Below, piece by piece: positions 12,001 through 26,500 of a DNA stretch of 64,000 nt. The stretch's first letter is position 1. Each line of letters begins with the position of its first letter. This stretch comes from Antedon bifida. Lineage: Eukaryota; Echinodermata; Crinoidea; Comatulida; Antedonidae. The DNA lies in assembly GCA_963402885.1 (NCBI GenBank), contig OY727098.1:13998717-14062716 (forward strand), read 5' to 3'. The position numbers and the translations under genes were made by a program. Below the pieces are notes generated by a model, which was given only the letters and a program-made list of their open reading frames with translations, did not search any database and was not told where the DNA came from.

Positions 12001-15000
12001 TATTTATACCATGAGTTATAATGGACACACCTGTTTGGAATCTCTTATGGCAACAATGTCACTCAATCAGATCTATTCGTAGTATTATTTTACTCTATTA
12101 TTTATATGGTATTTTTGTCAATAATTTTCAATTACACATGATAATCGGAAATTAACAATGCCTGTGTCAGCCCCGTGTCAATATCAAAGTGTTAAGGCCT
12201 AGTTACACACAGTTCAATCAACGCTAAAATATGTAATATATACCTAAAGTTGGTGTAAGTTTAGAATAAATGTTGACAGTATCAATCACATGATATTTTG
12301 TAATGGAAGTATTAACATTGAAAGTGTAGCCTACTTTTATTTAGTATATCTTTTCTATTACATTTTGTCAGGTGAATTGTATAGCATTAAGCTTTGTTCA
12401 AGTATCGTACAGCACACACACAATTCTATGTAAATATACTGTAATACAATTGATATATGCCTAATAAATTAAAATAATTATTTAGATAATAGCCTTTTAT
12501 TTATCGATATCTATACTGAAGTAAAATTCTAATGACTTCGACTAATAATATCAATCAATAATAACAATACAAAATAAATAATTTATTTTCTCAATAAACC
12601 ACATAATTTGTTATAGTTTTCCAGATAAAACTACTATTTATCTATGTTATAGCAGTTTAATAATGAGTATAAAATCGTTATTAAATTTAAATGTACACAA
12701 ATTACGATTGGCCTTACTAATAAGCCATGGTAGAATAACACGCTAATATATAACGAACATGTATCATGTAGTTACAGCCGAGACCACCAAGCTAGAGTAC
12801 AACGAGTAAGCCTCAACGAAATATATCTATTATACTAAAATTATGACAGCGTTCATCATATTCCGGATAATGTCAAATTCATACGGCTGACGTAGCCCTA
12901 GGCCCGTTGAGCTGGTGTAACCTTTTTCTAAAGTTGTCGCTACACAGGGGCCTAACGAGTCTTTGACAATCGTGTGATAAATTAGTCCTACTGGGAAGGA
13001 CTATAATGATGGCTAATTTTTAAGTGTATAAATTAGGAAATCAAAGGCGTAATCTTACTACATGTATTTAAATACTCTTTACAGTGGTATAATTAACTTG
13101 CCTGATAACAAGGATAAATTAGGCACATGAAAAACCTTAATAGGCCTACTGCACCGGTAATATACATTATTGCATATATTCCATTATGTATTATAATCTA
13201 CTATAGGTTTGCTTGAGATAGAGATCAACATTATGTATGATTAATCCATGTGTTTTGCTTTTAATCTTTTTTCTTTTATTAATTTGTCTGAAATTGAATT
13301 TTACCAAATAAATAAAATAAAAAATGTAAATGTAGTAATATTACAAAACGTTCATGTGAATTTTTATTTCCTTCTACGACCGAATTAAACGATTGCCGTC
13401 GATATCATTTTATTGCTAATATTATACACCATCTTGACATAAGCAATAGACATAGATACTAGCTATGCCATCTCTACTTTCGTTTGTTATTTATACATCT
13501 ACCGTATTATTCACTCAAGAGCTTTTGTAAAGTTTGTGGACTTAAGTAAAATTAATGGTATCTTTTGTAAACCCTGTCTAGCCAGCAGAGTTCTAAACAG
13601 GTCAATTAGGTTAAGACACTTTATATACCAGTTCATTAGTGCTTTAGAAATCTAAATTAGGTAAGTACTTACTGAAGATGTTTCAGTTTGTTATCAATAA
13701 AACGTTACGTTATTACATTATCACCTACTAATTCCCTGATTTGCGGGGCAAATTGGTCTTAGACACCAACAAAACAAGACGTGTTCAAAAGACTATGGAG
13801 ATAAAAGAATCTTAAGTTGAAAAGATTCTGTAAAAGTGGCTTGTTTAACATAACAAATCAGAGTGAATGACAGGATAATAGCCTATATTATAAAGCGAGT
13901 CGTAGATAATGCCAGCACCATAGAGGTGGTACAAAGATACTAGAATAAAACGTTTAGTATCGTCACCTGCCATCAAAGAAATCAACAATCAGAAAAGATG
14001 AAACTTAAGGTTACTTTATAATCCCTGTCGTAGTACTACAATCCATTTTTTTCTCCATCGAATAGCGAAGCAAAATTACTTCTTTTTCTCTCTTTTGTGG
14101 AGATTTACCATTGTATTTTTAGTATAAAAATGCATAGTTTTGTAATAAATTTATATTTTATTTATATTAATATCACTTTAGGTACGCTATGATTTTAACG
14201 GTTATCAGTAAATTTCGTGGGAGCAACACTTTCTATAAGAGCTATTTTTACAGAGACTAGTCTCATCATAAACATTGCTATAATTTAGGCCTTACCATGA
14301 GTATAAACTCAACGAACAATCCACATAGTTAAGAACTCGACGCAGAAACGTAACTGTTTCAGATAACAATAGGTGTTCATAATCTAAAAACGGCGGTTTT
14401 AATCCGTCTATTGTGTATATTCGTCTGAGTAGGCAGAAATTAAGTAAAGAGAGTTTTTATACACTTTTAACGCGAGAATAAATAAAAATAGTAGCCGTTA
14501 CATGTCATATTTTTATAACGCCATTAGCGTCAATTATAAGTTTCAGCCGTAATTAAACTCTGTAAGTGTATCAATAAACATGCCTTAAGTATAAGCCGCA
14601 ATTATGAGGTCAAAAAATCACATATTATAAGGTACGATATCCTGAAAGTTAGATAGCTATAATAACAAACAAAAATCGAATAAACTTATCACCATGGTAA
14701 TAAAGTTCATTTATTTAATATATAATACAAATATATAAATAACTATGTGTTCTTATTTAGGACTGTTAATGTGAATCAATGTGAATATCTCTTTCCATTA
14801 AAACACAAAGCATTGTTTTTAAAGTAATTTGGGTTGAGAGTATACGGTATTGAAGAAAGATAAACCTCAACCGCAATTAACTGTTTAATATAAGAATCAG
14901 TTCAACAGCAGAATATTATTTACTATAAATTGTAAAAAATAAATAATAAGACAACTTTTGAGTTATTACCGTATTGATTATTTATAATAAATAATATTTT

Positions 15001-18000
15001 TTTCTTTTATTGTATTTTTCTTCAGATCTTCTTTGTTAAGAGTTTATCTTTACACGTAATACACGTGTTATTACTTCTAACAACCGAAACAAATAAGTTT
15101 GTAACAAAGAGATACAATCATAATTGATAGCCAAATATACATGATTCATTTTTTACAATTAAAGCAATGATAATTAATAAACAATGTCATATATTTAATT
15201 TCGATTTGACGGACTGGACTGGTGTTCGACGGTGCGCTTTATTGATCGTTATTGTTTAGTGTTTTCAATTTAAGTGCTACCGACAAAAAACACATTTCAT
15301 ATTTCAATTATACACTCAGCTTCAGATGCATCTGCCCGTAATATGGATAATCTTAGATCTTTAGAGTTAACTTTCAAAGTTTTACAAAACGCAATAACAT
15401 GTTCGCTTGGTTAGTAACACTCGGTGTATCACACGTGTGAATTCCAAAACACTGTTACTTCAAAACAACCAAATCGGTTGACTGGTGTATTTTTTTGTTG
15501 TGTTTTGACGGCATAGTTATTTTCAATTTTATTACTGATATGACTGACTAATGGACCGGAACGAAGGAACCATTTCGGTAAACAACATATTCACAAAGTA
15601 AATAATTTGCCCACGCCTTACATGTCATTTAATACTTCTTAGAGGTTGGAAAATACTGAATTTATGGGATTATTGTTTGCCAAAATGTGTTTGTTTCAAG
15701 TGTGAGTAGTTGTTACATTTTATTTGGTAATAAGATCAGTGTCCATCAAAATTAAATCAATATGTCAAAAACAATCCTAGACTATTTTAAATATAAACAA
15801 TTATCAATTCCTTAAATTTAAATTCTTCATGATTAACATTTGATTTTAAATTATAATTTTATTTCTCATTTTAATTACCGTAATAAACCTAAATATACAC
15901 CATCATAATTTTAATTTAAGACATAGGCCTATTTGTACAGGATGCCAGGAAATAAAGCTGGTACAACTGGTTTATAAAAAAAAGAGACGTTACTACAGTG
16001 GAATGACGTTGGGGCATTAATATAGAAAAAGAGAAAATAGAAAAATTATTTTTTTTTTGTAATTAACTTGAACCTTTGAATATAGAAGTGAATTGTTGTA
16101 TTTGTACAGATATTATATTAAACTGTAATGCGTAGTAGAAGTGTAATTTGTTCATTCTTATACCTTTTCTATGAATGAATGAAATATAACGAACAGTGTT
16201 TGGATAATATGAAGACCTATATATTATAAATTTAGATTATTACAACTAGGAGTGTTTGTTTTTAATTATACATTTTTTCATGTTATCACCTGAGAAAAAG
16301 TGTGAACAATATGGTGCAATGTTGAATCGTTAATCCCGCCCTATAGAAAACTGATTTAAACTGACTTGCCTTCGAGACACACTAAACACGTCTTTATAAA
16401 GTACTTTTTAAAAGAAAAACAATCGAGAGAGCTTTGTATTCATTTACGAACTCTTGTTACACTTTTTAGTAACCAAGTCAATTAAAACTAATAATCTTTA
16501 CAACAGGTTTAATAATCTACTTTAAATGGTGAATACAATACAATATATTGTGTATGGTACCGGTAAATATTAAATGGTAAATTTATAATTTACAATGATT
16601 TAAATTGACGTACAAGTTGATGTCAGTGTTTGGTAGGTGTTAAAATGAGGAGGTTCAAATTGTTTAGAATATTTTGTACAGATATCAGACGTATCAGTTA
16701 TTGTTAATAATAATACTATTGAACATTAACATTAAAAACATATTTATTTATATAAATCATTTATGTTACTTTCATTTTTAAAATGTTTCCAAATCAAATA
16801 GAATTTATAACATTACGCACGAGTTAAAATTTTGATGAAGATAATAGAATTGAACGAGTTTGTATGCGCGCGTAAGTTTTATGTTAATTCAACATTTTTT
16901 TCACAATTGTTTGTTTATAAATGTCTTTATAAAGGTAAATAATTAGGAAAGTATCAATATCCTAAAAAAAGGAGTCAGCCTTTATATTTTTGTTACATTG
17001 TGTTTGATTTTAATCACGATAACATTGATCTGAACCAACACGCGATAAACATCAGGTTTTCTACAGTTGAATTGAATAAAACGTTTGTAATATAACTTCC
17101 GCCGTATAACAAATAAGAAATCAAATACTAACAAAAGTTCATTCTTTTTATAAGCCATAATAATACGATTGCTGTGTATATTGCGGTACAAATTCAATGA
17201 AACAAACGGCTTTGAATGTATAAAATAGTAATTAGAAAAATATATAAGTATTTTTATAACATAATTGATATAGCATAATATAATGTATAAGTGTGCAATA
17301 TTAGTAATTTAAATCATTGTAAATTAAACTATTTACCAATGTACAATACATATTATACGATATAATATTTAATATAGCATAATAAGTGATATTTGTAATA
17401 TAATGTAACGGTAGGTATATTTGATTAAATAAAAAATCTATCAATTTATAACAAGAGATAAATGATATAATGTACGGTACTTATTTATTATATATTTATG
17501 TTGTGTGCACGCAGTGTATTTTTAGAATGATGTTGGTGTACCGGTACATACGAAGAAATCAGCATAGGCCTATCATTCTGTAATTAATGATAAAATAAAA
17601 ATGAAATATGACTTTGTAACAATTCATTAATCTATTGTAAATATTGATTGTTGGCAGTGATGTCCGAAAATGACAGAAAAAAGGATCAAAGAAATAAAAT
17701 TATTGTTGAAATAAATAAAAATATGAATTTCAATCTGTATGTGCTTAGCTTCGAAAGCATCTGAAAAATATATAAAGTAATAGACATGGAATAAAAATGC
17801 ACTTTATAAAGACTTTGTCTATACGTTTTATGAAGAAAAGTTATCTCGTAGCTAATTAAGCTAAGGCCTATTATTATTGTTCTTAACGGATTTTCTATGT
17901 TTTTTCCCACCCTTTACAATCGATTCCTTATTAGGGAAACAAACCTTCAATTGCTACGCTACTGCTACACTATCGATTCAATGACTTTTGCACCTTGGGT

Positions 18001-19113
18001 CATAAATTATCGATTTTAAAACAAAAGTAACTTATAATCGCTATCAAACAACAAAGAAATCAACCGATATCAAATATACAAATGTATAAATGAATAAATA
18101 TTCGTCTTTCATGCATGTTAAACTCATTAATTATGAAATAATTACTAGTTCGTTTATCATTGTAATTAATACTACTGTGCATATTAAACATGGTTTGGCT
18201 TAAATGAGGCATGTTTTATTCACGTTTTCGTTTCCCTCACCTAGGGCCTTCGAACAACTTAATGTTACAAATTATATAGACCTACTTGTTTCATGTTTTT
18301 GAAGAAAACATTGTAGGCCTAATAAAAGAAAAATTGATTTATTAGAAGCAAGAAGAAACAAAAGATATCAAATTCCTAAATTTCTTAGGGTAATTGGTAC
18401 TCGCAATATTGTACATCGATTGTCATCACGTTTAAACTTTCGGAAGAAACTTAATCGAAAAACTAATCCTAAAGTTCTTAATATAACACAAGTATAGTGT
18501 ACTGCCTGGTTCACTGGTATTGACTTTTTAAATTTTATTTTACTTTTTTTTTATTGACTAAAAGGGCGATACATTTAAATTTATGACTGTTTCATAGTTT
18601 ATATAGAGCACAGCTAGATAATAGTCAATAGTGACACATTCATTTCGTTTATTATGAAATAGGCCTAAGTACTTTGAAAATTTGAAATAAACTGTACTTA
18701 AAGTTATTCTTACCAGGACTGTCAAGTTGTTGATATGGATCTGCTCTCTTATGTGTTTGTACTGCTACACCGTTCATTGCATAAATTGCTCCGTCAGTTG
18801 TCTCATAATAAAGACCTAATTCTTTTGCTTCGTTCTCTTCTTGGGCCTGTTGCCTTCGTAGGGCCACTTGCGCAGCCATCACCCTCTGTCTTTCTGCAAT
18901 AAGGGTACATTTCGCACAAACACAGTCCCTCCATCTACAATATCGTTTATGTCCTTTCAAAGCGGAGACAACTCCGTGATTTCGGCATCTGGCGCATTTT
19001 GGTGTCCTGGGGTATGGTTTATCGGCCCGGATAAGTAAAGTCGAAGGGCCTCCAGAATGTGGTAAAGAAATATCTGACGATTGCTTAGCATCCATTTGTC
19101 CGCCTACACTCAT
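9075..19113 (-). CDS. DMRTA-like: DMRTA-type (DMRT4/5-like) doublesex/mab-3-related transcription factor
   Basis: This nuclear DNA-binding protein belongs to the DM-domain family, which acts in gonad and nervous-system development. Exon 1 (19113-18714) carries the DM zinc module at residues 36-90: ligands Cys40, Cys43, His46, Cys59 and His55, Cys64, Cys66, Cys69, followed by a basic recognition tail. Exon 2 (10296-9481) carries the DMA motif at about residues 241-276, reading [20 protein letters not shown] and onward, which defines the DMRTA/DMRT3 branch. Splice sites are clean: donor GTAAGA after 18714, acceptor TTTCAG before 10296, donor GTAAGT after 9481; the joins keep phase 1. The product is 405 residues if the first acceptor AG before 9076 is used. 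In that case the stop codon TAG is split across the intron (T|AG). If the next AG is used, 38 residues are added and the stop is at 8961-8959. DMRTA1 versus A2 cannot be decided. Confidence 0.9.
9481..10296 (-). CDS. DMRTA-like: DMRT exon 2: Ser/Pro-rich linker, DMA motif, C-terminal region
   Basis: The exon begins after TTTCAG at 10297 and encodes about 272 residues. A Ser/Pro-rich linker is followed by the DMA motif and a Pro/Tyr/Phe-rich tail ending in [20 protein letters not shown], a style of tail seen in DMRTA proteins. Reading through the GTAAGT donor would add an unconserved-looking tail to a stop at 9329; splicing is preferred. Confidence 0.88.
10297..18713. other. 8.4 kb DMRT intron 1, no other gene seen
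   Basis: The large intron is AT-rich. It holds a local direct repeat of about 50 bases (11654-11706 and 12590-12643, sharing TTTTCCAGATAAAACTACTA) and an AT-only degenerate repeat around 17250-17480. Enhancers are likely in such an intron of a developmental gene, but none can be delimited from one sequence. Confidence 0.5.
18714..19113 (-). CDS. DMRTA-like: DMRT exon 1: DM DNA-binding domain
   Basis: The start at 19113 ([10 protein letters not shown]) gives a 35-residue lead before the DM domain. The zinc-binding core reads [20 protein letters not shown] and runs on to [20 protein letters not shown]. The exon ends in phase 1 at 18714 with donor GTAAGA. The frame stays open for 20 codons into the intron, but the joined frame with exon 2 ([13 protein letters not shown]) is far more protein-like. 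Confidence 0.93.
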
Positions 19114-19379
19114 TCTTCTTGTCGATCAGACTTCAACTCAACAACTAAATGCCGATTATTATTGAAATTCAATTTATTCTCCAGTTAAACCGCTTAAGAA
19201 AAATTGACCCGGAGGTGCCAAGCTCGTACTAATGTCACAACTTCTTAGCACGAATACCTTGTATCGTTCAGGCTCGTGGCTGTGTCTGTATTGCTACATA
19301 CGACAAAGTGTGGCCCGCCCTCTTGACTCTTTATCGCTCGTTACAATATTTCGTCAAATGTGACAGTCACCTCGACGGG

Positions 19380-19450
19380 TTGTCCATTACTTGACGAGTT
19401 TCTGATTGGCTGTTGTCAACTTAAGATATCAAACTTAACCGTGACGTCAC
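19380..19450 (-). promoter_or_regulatory. Possible DMRT promoter elements: CRE palindrome and CCAAT box
   Basis: About 270-340 bases upstream of the DMRT start codon lie a perfect CRE, TGACGTCA (19442-19449, within GTGACGTCAC), and an inverted CCAAT box (ATTGG within TGATTGGCTG, near 19403-19412). No TATA box was noted. The transcription start is not known, so this is only suggestive. Confidence 0.35.
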
Positions 19451-19633
19451 AAATACGGTATACGCTCCGACTGACTTTTCAATAAGGTCACCGCAAACCA
19501 CAATAAGGTTTGGTAGTTACCCAATGTTTTGTCAAAATCGAGATCTGAACAAATATAACGGAAATAAAACATCATCAATGATAATAAAAGAGTACGAACA
19601 ATTTAACTGTAGAATACTGTCAATACAGACCTA

Positions 19634-20500
19634 TTGTATTTTCACAGATCTCATATATTTTCTTTTTTAACTGAATTAACTGAGGAGAGTATGCTAGACT
19701 CAATTACAAAACAAATTACTGCCTTGAATAATAAAATAGAACATAACTTCTCTGAAATGAGTGCTAGTTTCTATGAAGTAAATACTAAGGTAGATGAATT
19801 AAAAGCAAACATAAATGAAATAGATGAAAACGTAAAGATAGCTGACGAAAAAATTGATGTAATAAGTACTTCCATAGAACAGATTGAAGGTAGACTAACA
19901 GAGCTAGAGAAAGAAAATTCAGAGTTAAAAAAAGGAATAAATACTTATCGTCAAAAATAGATGACATTGAAGGTCAAAGTAGTCGGAACAATCTCATATT
20001 GTAAGGGATGGCCGAAAACGAAATTGGAATGAGAGCGAACGCCGTATAAAGGAACATGTGAAAAATACCTACAATAGGTATACAAAATGATATCGCGATA
20101 GAACGAGCACATAGGCTAAAAACTTTAACAAAACCAAGAACAATAATTGTTAAATTTAAATCGTTTTAAGAAAAAGAAGAGGTATTAGCAAATTAGGTAT
20201 TAGACAATAATGAGTTACGTCAGGAGTTATTGCCAGTTACCTTTTATAATTTCCCTTCTGAAAGTAAGTTCATTATTTTAATGGCTTCCAGAAATATTAT
20301 ATTACTTTAATTGAAAATATGTCTAAGTTAATTTTGTGTGCATTTAAAAAAAGAAATAATTCTTTCTGCATCTAATTTTTGTAAATAATATATATGTACT
20401 ACGGGTGCCGCTGGCCTACCGGTATGTGCTGTAAAAATAAATGCCCTAGACCAGGAGTCTAGGGAAGAAGAAGAATGAAGAAAGAAGAAGAATAAATTAA
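19634..20500 (+). pseudogene. Decayed LINE: ORF1 coiled coil fused to a 3' tail
   Basis: An open frame at 19634-19960 encodes about 108 residues of continuous heptad coiled coil (DSITKQITALNNKIEHNFSE and similar). After a stop it continues through frameshifts with pieces such as IDDIEGQSSRNNLI, then AIERAHRLKT and KPRTIIVKFKSF. These match the layout of L1-type ORF1 proteins (Transposase_22: coiled coil, RNA-binding domain, basic end). There is no endonuclease or reverse transcriptase. The sequence passes into a tail with CTAGACCAGGAGTCTAGGG and a (GAAGAA)n run near 20463-20494. It is internally deleted and broken. Confidence 0.7.
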
Positions 20501-23500
20501 ATACATTAATAAAATTAAATCAATAAAACCAAACGATGTGTTTAATCTCATGCAGATCCATTTCAAATATTTATTTCTTGATGTCTTGTAGTATTATAAT
20601 TACTAAAATGTATAAGACAACATGACAAAATGAAATATTCGTTAATATCAATATCTATTCATTCGGTCATGTTATTATTCTTTTTATCTCAGCTCTAAAT
20701 AAAACTTAAAATACAGTGTTAGGCCTATTTAATTTTGAAATATTTCGCACAGAACGGATTCGAATAAATGCAGGTTTGGCCAAACAACATTTAGGAAGAA
20801 TCAGATAATTTAAGTTTTTATTTAAATTTTAAAAATACAGTTTTGTATAGGATATAACACATATTGTAATATTAGGCCAATACATACAGAAAAGTAGCTT
20901 TAGGTTAGCTCGTGTTGTACATTAGCCACATACAGGATCCGTGATCCTTGTGCTAGGCTGGCGAACTTATCCCCGCGTGACCTGTCCTCAGGCAACAAGC
21001 AGAAGCCTCATAAGTGTACGATAAAAATGTAATTTATCTTTTTCGTTATCGAATTTTATAACAATCAGTCAATTAATAAAATAAAAGTAAAATATGAATA
21101 TATTCAATGACCAGTTCTTTATTTTTTAATCAATATTGTAAAATTACTTATTATTATTATTTTAATAATATAAATATAAAAATGGTATTTGATAATTTAA
21201 TATATCTATTTTTCTGTAACTGTATTGGTTTTCTTAAACAAAGATAAATATTGTTGACTTTTGACTGGCTTTTATTAGGTGAAATGTTCATGTTCTTCTT
21301 CCTCTTACAGAAAACATAAACTGTATCGTTAGCCTTACTTTTTGTTTTAAGGATCCCTCTGGCAATATCCACGGAATAGCTGGTAACTCTCGACCCAAGG
21401 ATAACGTGTAACAATTAGCCGATGATAATTAGGCCAATTAATGGCTTAGAAACCTGCAAATACACCACACCAACCTATCGTGAATAAACAAAAATAAAGA
21501 GCACGTCGGGAGAGCGCTACGAATGCATCTAATTATAAGTATTAAAATACACAACACACACTTCTCTTTCAAATGTAGGCCTAATACAGAAGGTCTACTA
21601 AATGAAAACTTTAGATTTTGACGTGTGTCTATTTTAAAATACACTGGTTTCTTTCAGTCCTGTACAATAGATAAATTAAAATGGTTTCTTGTAAATAACA
21701 CAAACTCTGAATAAAGATAGTAAATAATATTAGTTGATTGATCAGCGAAGATACTAAGCGACAGTCAATCTCAGTTGACTAACCAATAGTTAGGAGCGAA
21801 TTCATTGCGGCTATAGCTACAAGAGTAACAGGGTCAAAGGCAACTTTCGGCTAGGACCAAATCTTCAATCCATGTGTCCGTATTTTGTGGGTTATCTTTG
21901 GGTTAGGGCCTAAATAATCCCAAAGTTGAACATCTGCTGGTAACAAATCAGATCTAATAAGATGAAACTGAGAAACTAACGTCATCATAATGCTTTACAA
22001 TAAGTCGATTACAATCAATGTAGCCTACACTGGAGAAAACAAAGTTACTATAAAATACAATATACAAAGGAACATAATTCGATGTACTTTAGTCGGATTG
22101 TACAGACAATGTTATTTTTGTCCTACAGTTTTATTGCTCTGGTACGAACAATTCACCGCCACCTGTAAATTTTGTATTATAAAAATATGTTAATAAAGTA
22201 TGACATTTAATTTGATTCTTATAAAATATAGTCTGCGTCTTTATGCCTAAATTTCGAATGTTTACTTCTTGATTCTACAGTAAATGTTTATAAATGAATA
22301 CTTCAATTCGTTTCTCGCTAGGTGTACATACATTATTGTTTGAATATTAAAATAAAATATGTAGGCCCAACATACTTAAAATCTTCCCTATCTAAAGAGG
22401 TTTGCAACAAAATTTTAAAACATTATAAATTATTTATGCCAAAGCGAAGTGTTTCTAATTCCTCGAACATCGCAAAATGTAATCAAAACAAACACTTTAA
22501 TGTTTCTATTTTACGCAACCATTTTTTGTAAGTCCCTTGTGGAACTTTGTTGTTTGCCAAAAATATTCACCTAATGTGGTATTTATACGTTAGTGAAGTG
22601 TTTATTGATAATGTTTGCAATATATTATCACAACGTGTTTGTATTCTTGTAACTACTGTACTGCATTGGAAACTAATATGGTGGTAAACACTTATCACAA
22701 ATGTGTTGTTACCTTCACGAAATAACAGTATCGGGAAACCTTATTGAAAATACTTTTGTTCACATAATAAAGATATATAGTATCTATCAGTGAACCACCG
22801 TAGCAGAAAACGAGGCGTGAAATGTGAGTTTTGATCTTGAATTCTTTTTCGGATAAAAGAATAGTTATATGAAGCAAAGGGCGGCGGCGGTTTTTAGATG
22901 CAATCATGCGCGCGAATTCATTCTTGCGTCCCGTCCCGAGTCCAGCTGGCGTTACAAGCAGTAGTTAACTTTTAGATTTCTTGAGATTAATTGATTTTCA
23001 ACACCTCCAGAGACTCATCTCCGTTGAAATGAAAATAAAAATAAACAAACATTTAAACAAGCATAATCCTGCCATCACACAGTTGATGTTGTTGATCACT
23101 TGGTAATTTACCTTTGCCGATGTTAAAACAGTAATACTTATAAAGTACAAGTTCATAGTAAACAAGCATACTGTAATTCTATTAAAACATATTGAAAACT
23201 AATCAATTATAGGCCTAGCAAGTATAGTACTATAAATACTATAGATTTTTGCCAAGTAATATTAATTACGGTACTAATTGTCCAGGCATTTTTTTTCAAA
23301 ATGATAATAATAAAAATTAAATAAAATCAAAATCAAATAAACAAAAAACTTTAGTATGTCGTTTTATTTCCTTATTTTGTTTTATTCATTTTTTAAGACA
23401 GAAAATTTGTTCACAGAAAATGGTGTGGTGGGAGAATAGAATACTTAAATTCCATATACAAACAATTAGTCATGAAGATATCTGTGAGTAAATCATCAGG

Positions 23501-26500
23501 ATATAAATAAGGATACAACTTATTATGTGTTATAGAATTAATAGCAGCTGTTTAACCCAACAGATTGCTTCCTATAGTACCTCACTTTCCAGGTGAAGAA
23601 ACTGAAGTTCTCACACCTAACGTGTTTACAACATATAAATCAACACAAATAGTCCATAAACAATTAGGTACCTGCGATTAATAATAATTAATTTCACCCC
23701 TAGAGAGGGCGCTACAAATTTCGACAGAAACGGTCATTGGCAACCTGACTGGGATCATTGTATTAAAACTCTAGCAGCCAATGCCCTTGCCTGGTCACCT
23801 CCGCCTGTCAGGGGAATAGATACTTCCTTATCTGAAATTGTTTCTGAATTTTCTAATCGTTTTTAATGGCAATGCGACAAAATTTAAATGTTTTCTTGTA
23901 TGGAAGGTTGAAGGTGTCACTGTTAATTGCTCAATAGGTGAAATATATTCGGAATGGCGACCGTAAATCAGGAACATTAAGAGCGACAAAATGATTACTA
24001 CCAGACACAGTATCCATAACGGGCTCCAAGATTTATCTGGATACTCAATACTGAATGTATCATTTCCCTGATAGACATATATATCATATCAATAATTTTC
24101 ATTGCCGAATAACTGGACGGACACTCACTGTTTCGCTTCCCAATTTCAGAAATTGCCATCTCTAGCTAACCATAATAATACCAAGGCAATGTGGTTTGAT
24201 CGACTTGCTAATACAGTACTAGCAATAGCAACTAAACAGCCTGATCTATATTGCTTAATATCAATAGTATTACTACCACTTCATGCATATTCGTAAACGT
24301 ACGGTATACGTTCGGCTAGGAGACTAAACTTTATATTAGCATTTTACAAAAGCTACCTATTGCTCAGATCAAACTCGGCACCGGTAAAAATTGCCCAGAT
24401 AAGCGGATGCATGTCATATTTAGGTTAATTCACATCACAATAATTAATATACCATTTTACAATAACTTTATAGTGACACACAGACGGAGCTGTTATGTGG
24501 GTGTCTTGTCATTACTCAAAGTCAATTTATGTCATATATCTTTTTAAACTAAATTCTATATTTGAACGAGACATTTTGTTAAAGTTTAATCTGTGATCAG
24601 AAGACGCGCCTTCCGATCCTTGTGACTTTTTATTATCTGTAGTGTAAAATCCCCGCCTCTTCTCGCGTGTAAAAGTTATAGATAAAACTTCCACGCTCCA
24701 AAAACAAATATATTAAGTAAGTGTGTAGAAATTTGTAATTTGCTACACCTGTCTGGTTTGCTACACTGCGGGGGCCCTTTTATTCTATTACATCCTTGAA
24801 ATAGCTTTCAGCCCCAGAAGTTCCATACAAATTTGAATCATATCTAGAAATGAAATCACCAATATTAAAAACACAAAGAAATGTTTAAGTCAATTACAAT
24901 ACATAGTTCTCTTTGATCTTCCCGATACTATTGTAATAAAACAATTGTATTTTAAGCAAGAGGAGGTTGATATCAACATTTCTCTTTGTTACAATCAACG
25001 AAATCGACGACCGGTCTACAGAAATCAACACCTTTTTCGATAGTGTTAAATTAGATTTCATAAGCGACAATTTCTACTAATGAGTATAATTTCACAAAGA
25101 GATTAGTGTATTGGATTAAATAAGTTTATTTAAGATTTCGTTGATAACAAATTAATCAAAATAAGTTCGGATTAGGCTTTTCAGACATCTGCGCTTTTTT
25201 TTATTAAATTACAACATACAAACATAAAATAATTAAATAGCCATAATTTCATCATTTATCAATACTGAAGTAAATTTAAATAGGTAGATATTTTCTATAT
25301 TACGGTATGTCCTTATTATTTATTACGCTAGAAAATCATCCAAGGAACCCTACTGAGGTTAATGTGGATGGCAGTGGTTTTATATACAAGCTATAACTCT
25401 AATTCGAGGAGGACATTTTACTACCGTTAATAACTCTAAATGAATGGTGGTACAATTTGTCTTTCACCAACATTCTAAAATTGTAATCAGAACCAGGGAT
25501 ATCTTTGAGACCCAACAAAGTTCCCCTGAATAGGGGTTGAATAGGGGTTGGTCATAATATAATTACACCAATATTGTCCATTATTATATTTCCGTGTCCC
25601 ATTTATAAGGGTTATCTGAAATCGTATCTATACCTGCAAAACCATAATATACTTTTAAACATCACTTTGAATAGTAATTTTTTATTTCTTAAATATCCTT
25701 TATGGATATGTGATAAAAATTCAATTGTACAGTATTAAAACATATTTATGGTGGCAAAAAGCACGCTCTAGGCGTTATCAGAGGGTTGGACATTGTCGAG
25801 TGTCGGCGTCAACATTCCCGAAATAACCGTTCAGAATTTTGTCAGAACAGGCGCACCGTAAACCCAATCAAACTTTCCTAACACAACTACAATCCGATCG
25901 CTTTTATTAATGTTCAAATACTGGAAAAGTTACTCTTTACTTATAACCGGCTAAGGGGGACGGCACCTTTAAAGCGCCGGGATTAAGAAGCTTAACAATT
26001 ACAAATCGTATGCACGAGAACAATCGACAAATTTCCGTCGCCTAACCTATACCAGAAAAAATATCAAGAAAGTTTCTTTTAGTCGCACCGCTTCTAAACA
26101 AATAGAAAATATAAGAGTATCAGTGTTACACACGAGGAATTCTGGGCACAAAATTAGTAATTTATTTAAGGGTGTAAACAAGCATATCGATGAATACTGT
26201 GTATACACCTGAGTGGCATCGGCACTTTGATGTTGGTTACGATTCGGGTTTCTGTTTGCTTTCATTATACAATTCGTAACTTTGACTCATGCAATTGTTA
26301 TTATCAATAAATCACTTAACAATTACATTTCCTATAACTTGTAAAATCAATTGTATTTCTCTTATATTGCCTTTAGTTATATATATTTTCAGTATATAAA
26401 TTATTTGTTTTTTTCTTTCTTTTCAATTATTTATTTAACGTCAATAACAGACTTGAAGTAAGGAATTATAAACTATGATTGGTGTTATAGTCCCTAAGGT

